Assembly (NCBI GenBank): GCA_027920525.1
Contig: CP115858.1
Coordinates: 868,001 to 932,000 of the forward strand
Reading direction: 5' to 3'
Length of the DNA: 64,000 nt
DNA from: Chryseobacterium daecheongense
GTDB taxonomy: Bacteria; Bacteroidota; Bacteroidia; Flavobacteriales; Weeksellaceae
Both the position numbers and the translations under genes were made by a program. The notes below the pieces were generated by a model, which searched no databases, was not told the origin of the DNA, and saw only the letters and a program-made list of their open reading frames with translations. Below are positions 51,680 to 59,578 of this stretch, one piece after another (the first letter of the stretch is position 1; each line of letters opens with the position of its first letter).

Positions 51680-54600
51680 ATGAATTACCGGATAAAGCTT
51701 CTCAGCGCAGGTGTCGTCTTTTTTATAGGACACGGGCTTGTTTTTGCACAGGGAAAGCAAGATACCATTAAAACCCAAGATATAGAAGGTGTGGTGGTAA
51801 CTGCTTTAGGAATAAAGAGAGAAAAAAGATCTTTAGGATATTCTACCCAGGAAGTAAAAGGCGAAGAAATCAATAAAAATCCTACCACCAATTTCATTAA
51901 TAATCTATCCGGTAAAGTGGCTGGTCTTGAGATCAAGCAGTCTACCAATTTCGGAGGATCAGTCAATGCTGTTTCCAGGGGATATAAATCTATCCTTGGA
52001 GATAACCAGGCTTTATTTGTGGTAGATGGAGTTCCCATCATCAACAGGAATATCAATTCCCCGCTTCAGGTTAATGGCTTTGGAGGCTATGATTACGGCA
52101 GCCCGGTTTCCGATATCAATCCCAATGATATTGAAACACTCAATGTATTAAAAGGGGCTGCAGCCACCGCATTGTACGGATCCAGGGCACAGAATGGAGC
52201 CATAATCATCACAACGAAAAAAGGCAGGAAAAATACCCAGGGGATCGGTCTGGAATACAGTGGAAGCATTTCCGTTTCTACTGTGGATAAGTCAACCTTT
52301 CCAAAATATCAGACAGAATACGGGCAGGGATACGATGGAAACTTTTTCAATTCTTACCAGGGGCATCCGATTTCCTCTTTTTCAGATTCTTCCTATGGAG
52401 CACCATTTGATCCTAACCTTATGGTGTGGCAATATGATGCATTTATTCCCGGTTCACGCAACTTTGGAAAGAGAACACCATGGGTAATGGCCAAAAACGG
52501 ACCGGTAACTTTTTTTGAGAAAGCGATTAATCAAACCAATAATATCGCACTAAGCGGGGGAAATGACCGTGCTACCTTCAGATTAAGCTATTCCAATATC
52601 AATGCGACAGATATTCTTCCCAACTCTTCCCTGATCAAAAATAATTTCGGGGGCAATGCGTCGTATAAAATAACGGATAATCTTACCGCTACAATCTTTG
52701 CCAATTATGTAACCCAAAATACAAAAGGTCGGAATTCTACGGGTTACGGGGATAATATTATGGGTAATTTCAGGCAGTGGTGGCCTACCAATGTCGATAT
52801 TCAATACCAAAAATATCTTTATGAAACATTTAATAAAAACTATACCTGGAACATCCTTTCTCCTGATGATTTACGTCCGGGTTATTGGGATAATCCTTAT
52901 TTTACACGCTATAAGAATTATCAAAACGATAAAAGGGATCGTTTTGCAGGAAACTTCAGCCTGAGCTATGATCTTTCCAAAAGCATCAATATACTGGGAA
53001 GGGTAGGTACCGACGGATATACGATGATCACAGAAGAGCGGAGGGCCAAAGGCTCAATCCCTGCATTCTTTAGTTTTAATACTATTGAACAGCCTTCCGG
53101 ATATGCTATTACCGATTTCCGCTTTACAGAAACCAATTACGACCTTATCGCAACCTACAAAAAGAATATTGGAGAAAATTTTAATATCCAGGCACTGATC
53201 GGGGGAAATATCAATGTCCAGTCCAGCTATTCCAATGCCCAGACCACATCCGGAGGATTGTACATCGATGACCTGTACACCATTTCCAATTCTGCAGCAA
53301 CACCTGCAAAACCCCTGATATCGGATACATCAAAATATGTTTACGGAGCGTTTGTCCAGGCTTCCTTAGGATATAAAAATACGTATTACATTGAAGGGAC
53401 TTTCAGAAGAGACCAATCCAGTTCATTGCCTAAAGGAAAAGAAGCTTACTACTATCCATCCGTTTCAGCCAGCATGGTATTTTCCAATCTGCTGCAACAA
53501 AAATGGCTGAGTTTTGGAAAGGTAAGGGCTGCCTACGCAGAAGTAGGTTCTGACACCAATGCAGATCAGTTGAGAAACAGGTTCATTGTTCAGTCATCCT
53601 TTGGAAACAACCCTGTATATTCTTACAATACGGTCTTGCGGAATGCCGACTTGCTTCCGCAAAAGCTTAAAAACCTGGAATTGGGTACCAATATGCAGTT
53701 CTTTAAAAACAGAATAGGTTTTGACGTTGCCTGGTTCAGAAATATTGCCTTTGATCAGATTTTACCACTTCCTATTTCTCTTGCCAACGGCTCCGGAAGC
53801 AAAATTCAGAATACAGGGGAGCTTACCACCAAAGGATTTGAAGTCTCATTCAATATAAGTCCTTTAAAATTGAACAACTTCAACTGGGATATGAGCATCA
53901 ACTGGTCCAATCCTAAAACAAAAGTTACTGCCTTAAGAGAAGGGACAGAAAACATTTCAATAGGAACGCTTCCGGGAGGGATTTCTATCAACGCGCCACT
54001 TAATGAGGAGTATGGAAGCATCTGGGGAGCAGATTTTGTGTATGATCCTAATGGAAATAAGATCATTGGAAAAAACGGTGCTTACCTTCACACGGATGAT
54101 ACCAATCACAACCTGGGAAGTTTCCAGGCTGACTTTATTGGCGGACTCAACAATTCTTTTACCTATAAAAATTTTAATGTAAGTTTTCAGATCGATTGGA
54201 AAAAAGGAGGAAAGATCTTCTCTCTGGACCAATATTTCGGCTATGGAACAGGACTTTATCCCGACTCTGTAGGATTGAATGATTTAGGTAATCCTATAAG
54301 AAACACATTATCTAATGGAGGAGGAGTTATATTACCCGGAGTGATGGAGGATCCTAATAATCCGGGACATTATATTCCCAACACGATACGTCTGGATCGT
54401 TCCAGATCCAGCCAGATCATTGAAACCGACCCACCTTCTTCTGCCTTTGTTTATGATGCCAGCTTTATAAAGCTCCGCCAGGTATCCGTTTCTTATACTT
54501 TCGATAAGAAATCTCTGGGAAATATAGGTATTCAGAGTCTCACATTGGGTGTTGTGGGAAATAACCTCTGGATCATCCATAAAAATCTTCCTTATTCAGA

Positions 54601-54700
54601 TCCCGAAGCGGGTTTGTCATCAGGAAATATTCAGGGATATCAGTCCGGAGTGATGCCTGCAACCAGAAATTTTGCATTTAACCTGAAAGTTAATTTTTAA
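51680..54700 (+). CDS. SusC/RagA family TonB-linked outer-membrane transporter
   Basis: This 1006-residue receptor has a signal peptide (ending VFAQ), TonB-box-like EGVVVTALGIKREKRSLGYSTQEV, and a plug with NLSGKVAGLEIKQ, VDGVPIINRN and ALYGSRAQNGAIIITTKKG. A barrel follows, ending in FNLKVNF. No N-terminal carboxypeptidase-like domain is present. The ALGIKREKRSLGYSTQEV start marks the subgroup that pairs with the second type of SusD. Its SusD partner starts 6 bp later. Substrate unknown; no degradative enzymes lie nearby. Confidence 0.95.
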   Translation: MNYRIKLLSAGVVFFIGHGLVFAQGKQDTIKTQDIEGVVVTALGIKREKRSLGYSTQEVKGEEINKNPTTNFINNLSGKVAGLEIKQSTNFGGSVNAVSRGYKSILGDNQALFVVDGVPIINRNINSPLQVNGFGGYDYGSPVSDINPNDIETLNVLKGAAATALYGSRAQNGAIIITTKKGRKNTQGIGLEYSGSISVSTVDKSTFPKYQTEYGQGYDGNFFNSYQGHPISSFSDSSYGAPFDPNLMVWQYDAFIPGSRNFGKRTPWVMAKNGPVTFFEKAINQTNNIALSGGNDRATFRLSYSNINATDILPNSSLIKNNFGGNASYKITDNLTATIFANYVTQNTKGRNSTGYGDNIMGNFRQWWPTNVDIQYQKYLYETFNKNYTWNILSPDDLRPGYWDNPYFTRYKNYQNDKRDRFAGNFSLSYDLSKSINILGRVGTDGYTMITEERRAKGSIPAFFSFNTIEQPSGYAITDFRFTETNYDLIATYKKNIGENFNIQALIGGNINVQSSYSNAQTTSGGLYIDDLYTISNSAATPAKPLISDTSKYVYGAFVQASLGYKNTYYIEGTFRRDQSSSLPKGKEAYYYPSVSASMVFSNLLQQKWLSFGKVRAAYAEVGSDTNADQLRNRFIVQSSFGNNPVYSYNTVLRNADLLPQKLKNLELGTNMQFFKNRIGFDVAWFRNIAFDQILPLPISLANGSGSKIQNTGELTTKGFEVSFNISPLKLNNFNWDMSINWSNPKTKVTALREGTENISIGTLPGGISINAPLNEEYGSIWGADFVYDPNGNKIIGKNGAYLHTDDTNHNLGSFQADFIGGLNNSFTYKNFNVSFQIDWKKGGKIFSLDQYFGYGTGLYPDSVGLNDLGNPIRNTLSNGGGVILPGVMEDPNNPGHYIPNTIRLDRSRSSQIIETDPPSSAFVYDASFIKLRQVSVSYTFDKKSLGNIGIQSLTLGVVGNNLWIIHKNLPYSDPEAGLSSGNIQGYQSGVMPATRNFAFNLKVNF

Positions 54701-54705
54701 AAACT

Positions 54706-56151
54706 ATGAAAATGAAAAATAAAATAATGATAAGCTCTATACTATTTTCGGTATTAATGGGCTGCACGTCGGAGGATGTAAATAATGATCCCCATGTCAC
54801 TTATAACACGATCCCGGAAACTCTTATTACTTATGCAGAAAAGGAACTGAGCGATTATATGAACACTCCCAGTGTAAACGAAAATAATTTTCGCCTTATT
54901 ATGCAGTATTGGCAGGAAACCGTTTATGTGAATGAAAGCAATTATAATTTTACAGCAAGAAACGTTTCCAATAACGTATGGACCGACAATTATGTAAATG
55001 TACTTAACAGCCTCAATAAAGCTAAGGAACTGATAGAGCAGTACCAGCCTTCCGCTTCCGAAGTGACCAGCTGGCAGGCCAAAATGCAGAATCAGCTGGC
55101 CATTATTGATATTTTATCAGTTTATACATTTCAGACTTTGACAGACACTTATGGAGATATTCCGTACAGCCAGGCTCTCAACAATGAAAAATACCCGCTT
55201 CCGGTTTATGACGATGACCAAAAAATTTATGAAAGCATGATCAATCGTCTTATGGCGGACATTAACAGACTGAAGGAAGGAGAAGGGACTTTTGGCTCCG
55301 GAGACATTTTGTATGGTGGAGATATTGCAAAATGGAAAAAATTCGGGAACTCGTTACTTCTGAAACTGGGAATCGCTATTTCCGATATTGATGCAAACCT
55401 GGCCAGGACAGCAATCAACACAGCCATTTCCGGAGGAGTAATTACGGATCAGTCCCAGAACTGTATTTTCAGATACCTTGCGGAGACACCCAATTTCAGC
55501 CCTATATTTGAAAATCTGGCTAATAATGGAAGAAACGATTTCATTGGAGGAAAACCTTTTATAGATTATCTCAATGCTACTTCCGATCAAAGGGTAACCA
55601 AGTACTTCAGAGATGTAAACGGAGTTTATCTGGGACAGACCATTGGAGCTCCCGGAAACTTTTTCGCCTTTTCGTCTCCCGGAATCTTTGCTTATATTCC
55701 AGTGACTCCGGGAAACCTGATGACGCATACAGAAGTAACATTTTATCTTGCAGAAGCAGCTGCCCGGTTTGGAATCGGAGGAAATCCGGAGACGCTTTAT
55801 AAAGATGCTGTCCGGGCCTCATTCCTGGAATGGGAACTTTCTGCCCAGGAGGCTGAAACTTACCTGACAGCCCACCCTTATAACCCCGGCAACTGGAAAA
55901 AATCAATCGGAGAACAGGCATGGATTGCTCTATATAATCATCCTGTAGTAGCATGGAATTTTTACCGCAGGCTGGATTATCCCGCTCTTCAGGCTCCTCC
56001 TACCGCCATTAACAATGCAGAAGGAAAAGTCCCTGTAAGACTGCAATATCCATCGCTTGAAGCAACTACGAACGGAACCAATTATTCCAAAGCCGCCACC
56101 GCTATCGGAGGAGATAAATTAACGACTAAAATCTTCTGGGATATCCATTAA
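54706..56151 (+). CDS. SusD/RagB family outer-membrane lipoprotein (SusD-like 2)
   Basis: This 481-residue lipoprotein has a lipobox LMGC with Cys20. Family features are QYWQETVYVNESNYN, QNQLAIIDILSVYTFQTLTDTYGDIPYSQALN, HTEVTFYLAEAAARFG and a terminal FWDIH. It belongs to the SusD-like 2 branch, often linked to peptide or oligosaccharide uptake. It works with the SusC at 51680 and is closed by a terminator at 56212. Confidence 0.94.
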   Translation: MKMKNKIMISSILFSVLMGCTSEDVNNDPHVTYNTIPETLITYAEKELSDYMNTPSVNENNFRLIMQYWQETVYVNESNYNFTARNVSNNVWTDNYVNVLNSLNKAKELIEQYQPSASEVTSWQAKMQNQLAIIDILSVYTFQTLTDTYGDIPYSQALNNEKYPLPVYDDDQKIYESMINRLMADINRLKEGEGTFGSGDILYGGDIAKWKKFGNSLLLKLGIAISDIDANLARTAINTAISGGVITDQSQNCIFRYLAETPNFSPIFENLANNGRNDFIGGKPFIDYLNATSDQRVTKYFRDVNGVYLGQTIGAPGNFFAFSSPGIFAYIPVTPGNLMTHTEVTFYLAEAAARFGIGGNPETLYKDAVRASFLEWELSAQEAETYLTAHPYNPGNWKKSIGEQAWIALYNHPVVAWNFYRRLDYPALQAPPTAINNAEGKVPVRLQYPSLEATTNGTNYSKAATAIGGDKLTTKIFWDIH

Positions 56152-56211
56152 ACAGCATTTATAAATTCACACAATCAACTTCATATTAAATTTTTTCAGT
56201 TGTGATTTTAG

Positions 56212-56237
56212 CCTGCATGACTCATGCAGGTTTTTTA
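56212..56237 (+). terminator. Terminator after SusC/SusD pair 2
   Basis: CCTGCATGA and TCATGCAGG form a perfect stem, followed by TTTTTT. Confidence 0.9.
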
Positions 56238-56540
56238 TTAAAACTTTTATAGACCGGACTCTTGTATTCGTAGATCATTTTATTTTTTTACACACCAATT
56301 GATCATCTTTGAACTGTGAATCAGGGTTGGCAAAAACACTATCATACCTTATTTTTCCAAAGAACATAACAATATATAGGTTAGTATTCACGCTGTGAAT
56401 CGTTAAGGCTTAATGAGTTTTCAGACTCTTAAGCCTTTTTTTTGTCCTGTAATAATTCATGATCCGTAGAGTAAAAAAACAAAGATGTGAGGCATAAATT
56501 GATGTTCGATTAAAAAAAAACATTAATTTTGTATATTATT
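56238..56540 (+). other. Intergenic region holding a second terminator and a possible small RNA
   Basis: No open frame of note. A hairpin ATTCAC-gct-GTGAAT lies at about 56387-56401, followed at 56404-56443 by an AAGGCTTAATGAGT / ACTCTTAAGCCTT stem (one bulge) with a run of eight T. No gene ends between the two terminators, so a short transcript starting near 56315 (CATCTTTG resembles a -7 box) may end here. The -7 box TAATTTTG (56524-56531) serves the next gene. Confidence 0.45.
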
Positions 56541-56897
56541 ATGTTTCAACGTAAGTACATATTGATTTTTATTCTATTGGGATTTTTATTTATGCCCAAG
56601 CAAATCTATGCATGTGCTGTAAAAATTTCCTTACAAGAGAAATCGCGTTGTGAACTCAATATTTCAAAATCTATTAAAAAAAATCAGTGTAATTCCTGTG
56701 GTTCTAAAAAATGTCCCGGAAAATGCAATAATCCTTTATGCAAATGCCCGGCATCCAATTTAAATCCAACTTTACCGGACAGACATGATTTTAGTTTTCT
56801 TACAGTAGAAGTCTTTTCTCCTGTTTCTTTTTTAACTTATGAAAGTGCTGTTTCTAAAGGCTTTCAATCCATTTGGTTAATCCCTAAAATAGGCTAG
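56541..56897 (+). CDS. Cys-rich exported protein of the copper cluster
   Basis: This 118-residue protein starts at ATG 56541; an upstream TTG lies in the promoter. It has a signal peptide ending in QIYAC. The mature part contains a dense cysteine region, CNSCGSKKCPGKCNNPLCKC (about 51-70), with eight Cys in 20 residues, and a hydrophobic C-terminal end. Such spacing suits metal binding, but no family is recognised. It precedes the HMA-DUF3347 gene by 120 bp. Confidence 0.72.
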   Translation: MFQRKYILIFILLGFLFMPKQIYACAVKISLQEKSRCELNISKSIKKNQCNSCGSKKCPGKCNNPLCKCPASNLNPTLPDRHDFSFLTVEVFSPVSFLTYESAVSKGFQSIWLIPKIG

Positions 56898-57017
56898 ATC
56901 CTGTATTTTATAGCCTAAAGTGTGCCTTTTTGTAAGGATACATTTCAATTTTTTTCCATTCAATTTATTAACTGAAACAACAGGAATATTCCTTTTGTTC
57001 ACAAAATACTCTATACA

Positions 57018-57893
57018 ATGAAATCAATATCAAAAATATGGATAGCATTCAGCTTGCTGTTTTCATTAGCAATCTATGCCCAATCTCAAAATATAAAAAC
57101 AGAAACCGTAAAGATCTATGGGAATTGTGACATCTGTAAAGCGAATATAGAAAAAGCGGGAAACCTAAGAAAAATAGCTACAGTAAGCTGGAACAAAGAT
57201 ACCAAAATGGCTACTTTAACCTACGATCCTCAGAAGACCAGTCAGGACGAAATATTAAAAAGAATAGCTCTGGCAGGGTATGACAGTGAAAAATTTTTAG
57301 CTCCTGACAATGCTTATGCAGCATTACCGGAATGTTGTCATTACAAAAGAGATTTAAAACCCGCTTCTCAAAATAAGGCTATGGATATGAATATGAAGAC
57401 TGACCATATGAACCATGACCAGAAAAAAACGGAAGAAAACAACATGATAGCTACCCAGAATACATCTCAGCTAAAAGCTGTTTTCGATAACTACTTCTCT
57501 TTAAAAAATGCACTGGTTAAAACAGATGCCGATAATGCATCAACTAAAGCTTCTGAACTGTCAAAAGCAATTAAAGCAGTGGAAATGAACCAACTTTCAA
57601 ATGAAGAACATATGGTCTGGATGAAAGTAATGAAGGACCTGACCCTTAATGCAGAAAAGATTTCCTCTGCTAAAGATGTTGCCAAACAAAGAGAAATATT
57701 TGCTGTATTATCTAAAAATATGTACGACCTCGCAAAGGTATCCAAACAGGGTAATCCTATATATTATCAGCATTGTCCTATGTACAATAATGGGAAAGGA
57801 GCTGATTGGCTGAGCCTGGAAAATGAGATCAAGAACCCTTATTTTGGTTCTCAGATGATGACTTGTGGCAGCACAGTAGAAACACTTAAATAA
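57018..57893 (+). CDS. Secreted HMA-like plus DUF3347 protein
   Basis: This 291-residue exported protein has a signal peptide (SLLFSLAIYAQS) and a heavy-metal-associated fold (about 25-95) with the metal-binding pair in GNCDICKANIEKAG. A Met/His-rich linker (about 125-145) and a DUF3347 domain (155-289) follow. The latter ends in the conserved HCPMYNNGKG ... MMTCG pattern. A role as periplasmic copper chaperone or copper-binding protein is likely. It is 8 bp before the DUF305 gene. Confidence 0.85.
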   Translation: MKSISKIWIAFSLLFSLAIYAQSQNIKTETVKIYGNCDICKANIEKAGNLRKIATVSWNKDTKMATLTYDPQKTSQDEILKRIALAGYDSEKFLAPDNAYAALPECCHYKRDLKPASQNKAMDMNMKTDHMNHDQKKTEENNMIATQNTSQLKAVFDNYFSLKNALVKTDADNASTKASELSKAIKAVEMNQLSNEEHMVWMKVMKDLTLNAEKISSAKDVAKQREIFAVLSKNMYDLAKVSKQGNPIYYQHCPMYNNGKGADWLSLENEIKNPYFGSQMMTCGSTVETLK

Positions 57894-57901
57894 TATCAGT
57901 T

Positions 57902-58396
57902 ATGGATAATCAATCAGATCATCACGGAATGCAACATAAAAACCATACAGGAATGTATAAACGATTTATCATGATGGCTGTTGCTATGTTTGTTGCCATG
58001 TACTTCATGATGTATTCAATGATCGACGGAATACAAAATCTCATTCCCAATATCAATAACTTTTATATGACCTTGCTTATGGTATCCGTCATGTTAATTA
58101 TTGAATTATTGATCATGAAGGATATGTATAAAAACAAGAAAATCAATGGGATCATCATTGTATTTTCTCTTGCTTTAGGCATTTTTTCCTGGTTCGGAAT
58201 CAGAGAACAGATTATGGTGGATGATAAAGAATTTGTAAAGGGAATGATCCCTCATCATGCAGCCGCTATTCTTATGTCAGAAAAGACAAAACTTACTGAC
58301 CCGGAATTGATACAACTCCAAAAAAACATATTGGAAACCCAGGCCAATGAAATCGAACTCATGAAGCGGAAGCTGGAAGAACTCAACAAAAAATAA
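57902..58396 (+). CDS. DUF305 membrane protein
   Basis: This 164-residue protein begins with a His/Met-rich cytosolic or periplasmic start (MDNQSDHHGMQHKNHTGM). Three membrane helices (about 20-100) and the DUF305 core MIPHHAAAILMSEK follow. DUF305 proteins recur in copper resistance clusters and are thought to bind copper through His/Met. It lies between two DUF3347 genes. Confidence 0.87.
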   Translation: MDNQSDHHGMQHKNHTGMYKRFIMMAVAMFVAMYFMMYSMIDGIQNLIPNINNFYMTLLMVSVMLIIELLIMKDMYKNKKINGIIIVFSLALGIFSWFGIREQIMVDDKEFVKGMIPHHAAAILMSEKTKLTDPELIQLQKNILETQANEIELMKRKLEELNKK

Positions 58397-58453
58397 GGTA
58401 AAACTCATATTATAACAATTATGAAATCAAAAAAATTTAATAGTACCTATACC

Positions 58454-59101
58454 ATGAAAAATATATTCTTATCAATCAGTGTTGTCTCAATGATGGCAAT
58501 TACTTTATTCTCCTGTACAAAATCACCGGATAAAAATGCGGAACAACATACTGACCGTGCTTCTTCTGCAACAGAAACACAATCAGCCGCCCAATTAGAA
58601 AATACCAATACAGCAGAACAAATCAACAATAAATCAAATGAAAAGACAGCTGTCAAAGACCCTGTTAACAATTTTTCTATAGATCCTTTAATCAAAGATT
58701 ATTTAATTTTAAAAAATGCACTTGTTGCCGATAACGATCAAGCTGTTGCTACTGCCGGAAAACAGTTATTAGCTACCCTAGAGAAGGTAGATATGAAAAC
58801 TATCCCTGCAGATAAGCATAAAGCATATATGGAAATTGCAGAAGACGCTAAAGAGAATGCGGAGCATATTGGAGATAATGCAGGAAAAATAGATCACCAA
58901 AGGGAACACATGATGTCATTAAGTAATGACATGGCTGATCTTATTGCAACATTTGGAACGACCCAAAAATTGTATCAGGATTACTGCCCGATGTTCAACG
59001 ATGGAAAAGGTGCCATCTGGATCAGCGAAGCAAAAGAAATTAAAAACCCTTATTACGGTAATAAGATGCTCACTTGTGGTTCCGTAAAAAAGGAGTTTTA
59101 A
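58454..59101 (+). CDS. DUF3347 lipoprotein
   Basis: This 215-residue lipoprotein starts at ATG 58454 so that the lipobox LFSC (Cys21) follows a normal signal peptide. A Thr/Asn/Gln-rich linker leads to a DUF3347 domain (about 80-212) with DYCPMFNDGKGA and NKMLTCGS at its end. These Cys/Met pairs are shared with the DUF3347 protein at 57018 and may bind copper. The next start is 1 bp after its stop. Confidence 0.85.
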   Translation: MKNIFLSISVVSMMAITLFSCTKSPDKNAEQHTDRASSATETQSAAQLENTNTAEQINNKSNEKTAVKDPVNNFSIDPLIKDYLILKNALVADNDQAVATAGKQLLATLEKVDMKTIPADKHKAYMEIAEDAKENAEHIGDNAGKIDHQREHMMSLSNDMADLIATFGTTQKLYQDYCPMFNDGKGAIWISEAKEIKNPYYGNKMLTCGSVKKEF

Positions 59102-59102
59102 C

Positions 59103-59555
59103 ATGAAGAGAGTACTAAAGATTTTTGCAGCTATTATGCTGCTGGTTTTTATTGCTGTACAATTTTATCAGCCTGCCCGGAATGCAGATAAAGGGCAGGT
59201 TTACAAAACCGATTTTATAAAGACCCATAAGACAATGCCCGTTGAAGTAAAAACCCTATTACAGACCTCGTGTTATGATTGTCATAGTAACAATACCAAT
59301 TATCAGTGGTACGATTACATACAGCCTGCACGAAGTTTAGTAGACAAGCACATTAAAGATGCAAAAGAGGATTTGAATTTTAACGAATGGACTACTTATT
59401 CGGGTCGAAAGCAGGAAAGATTAATAAACTCAATTAAAAAACAGATTGAAACTAAAAAAATGCCAATGTCATCCTACACGCTTATGCATAAAGATGCAAA
59501 ACTGAATGACCGGCAGATAAAGCTGATAACAGATTGGCTGGAAAAGCAAGAATAA
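59103..59555 (+). CDS. Haem-binding domain protein (c-type CxxCH)
   Basis: This 150-residue protein has an N-terminal membrane anchor (about 3-21) and one haem site CYDCH (57-61), followed by SNNTNYQWYDYIQPARSLVDKHI and GRKQERLINSIKKQIETKKMP. It matches the Haem_bd family, exported c-type cytochrome-like proteins of unknown partners. It sits between the DUF3347 lipoprotein and the multicopper oxidase, so electron transfer to that enzyme is possible. Confidence 0.88.
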   Translation: MKRVLKIFAAIMLLVFIAVQFYQPARNADKGQVYKTDFIKTHKTMPVEVKTLLQTSCYDCHSNNTNYQWYDYIQPARSLVDKHIKDAKEDLNFNEWTTYSGRKQERLINSIKKQIETKKMPMSSYTLMHKDAKLNDRQIKLITDWLEKQE

Positions 59556-59578
59556 GTTTCATATAAAAGAAATATACA

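Noticed and set aside
56212..56443. Attachment site or insertion scar
   Set aside because: The inverted repeats are terminator hairpins with T-runs; no direct target repeats or transposase remnants are seen.
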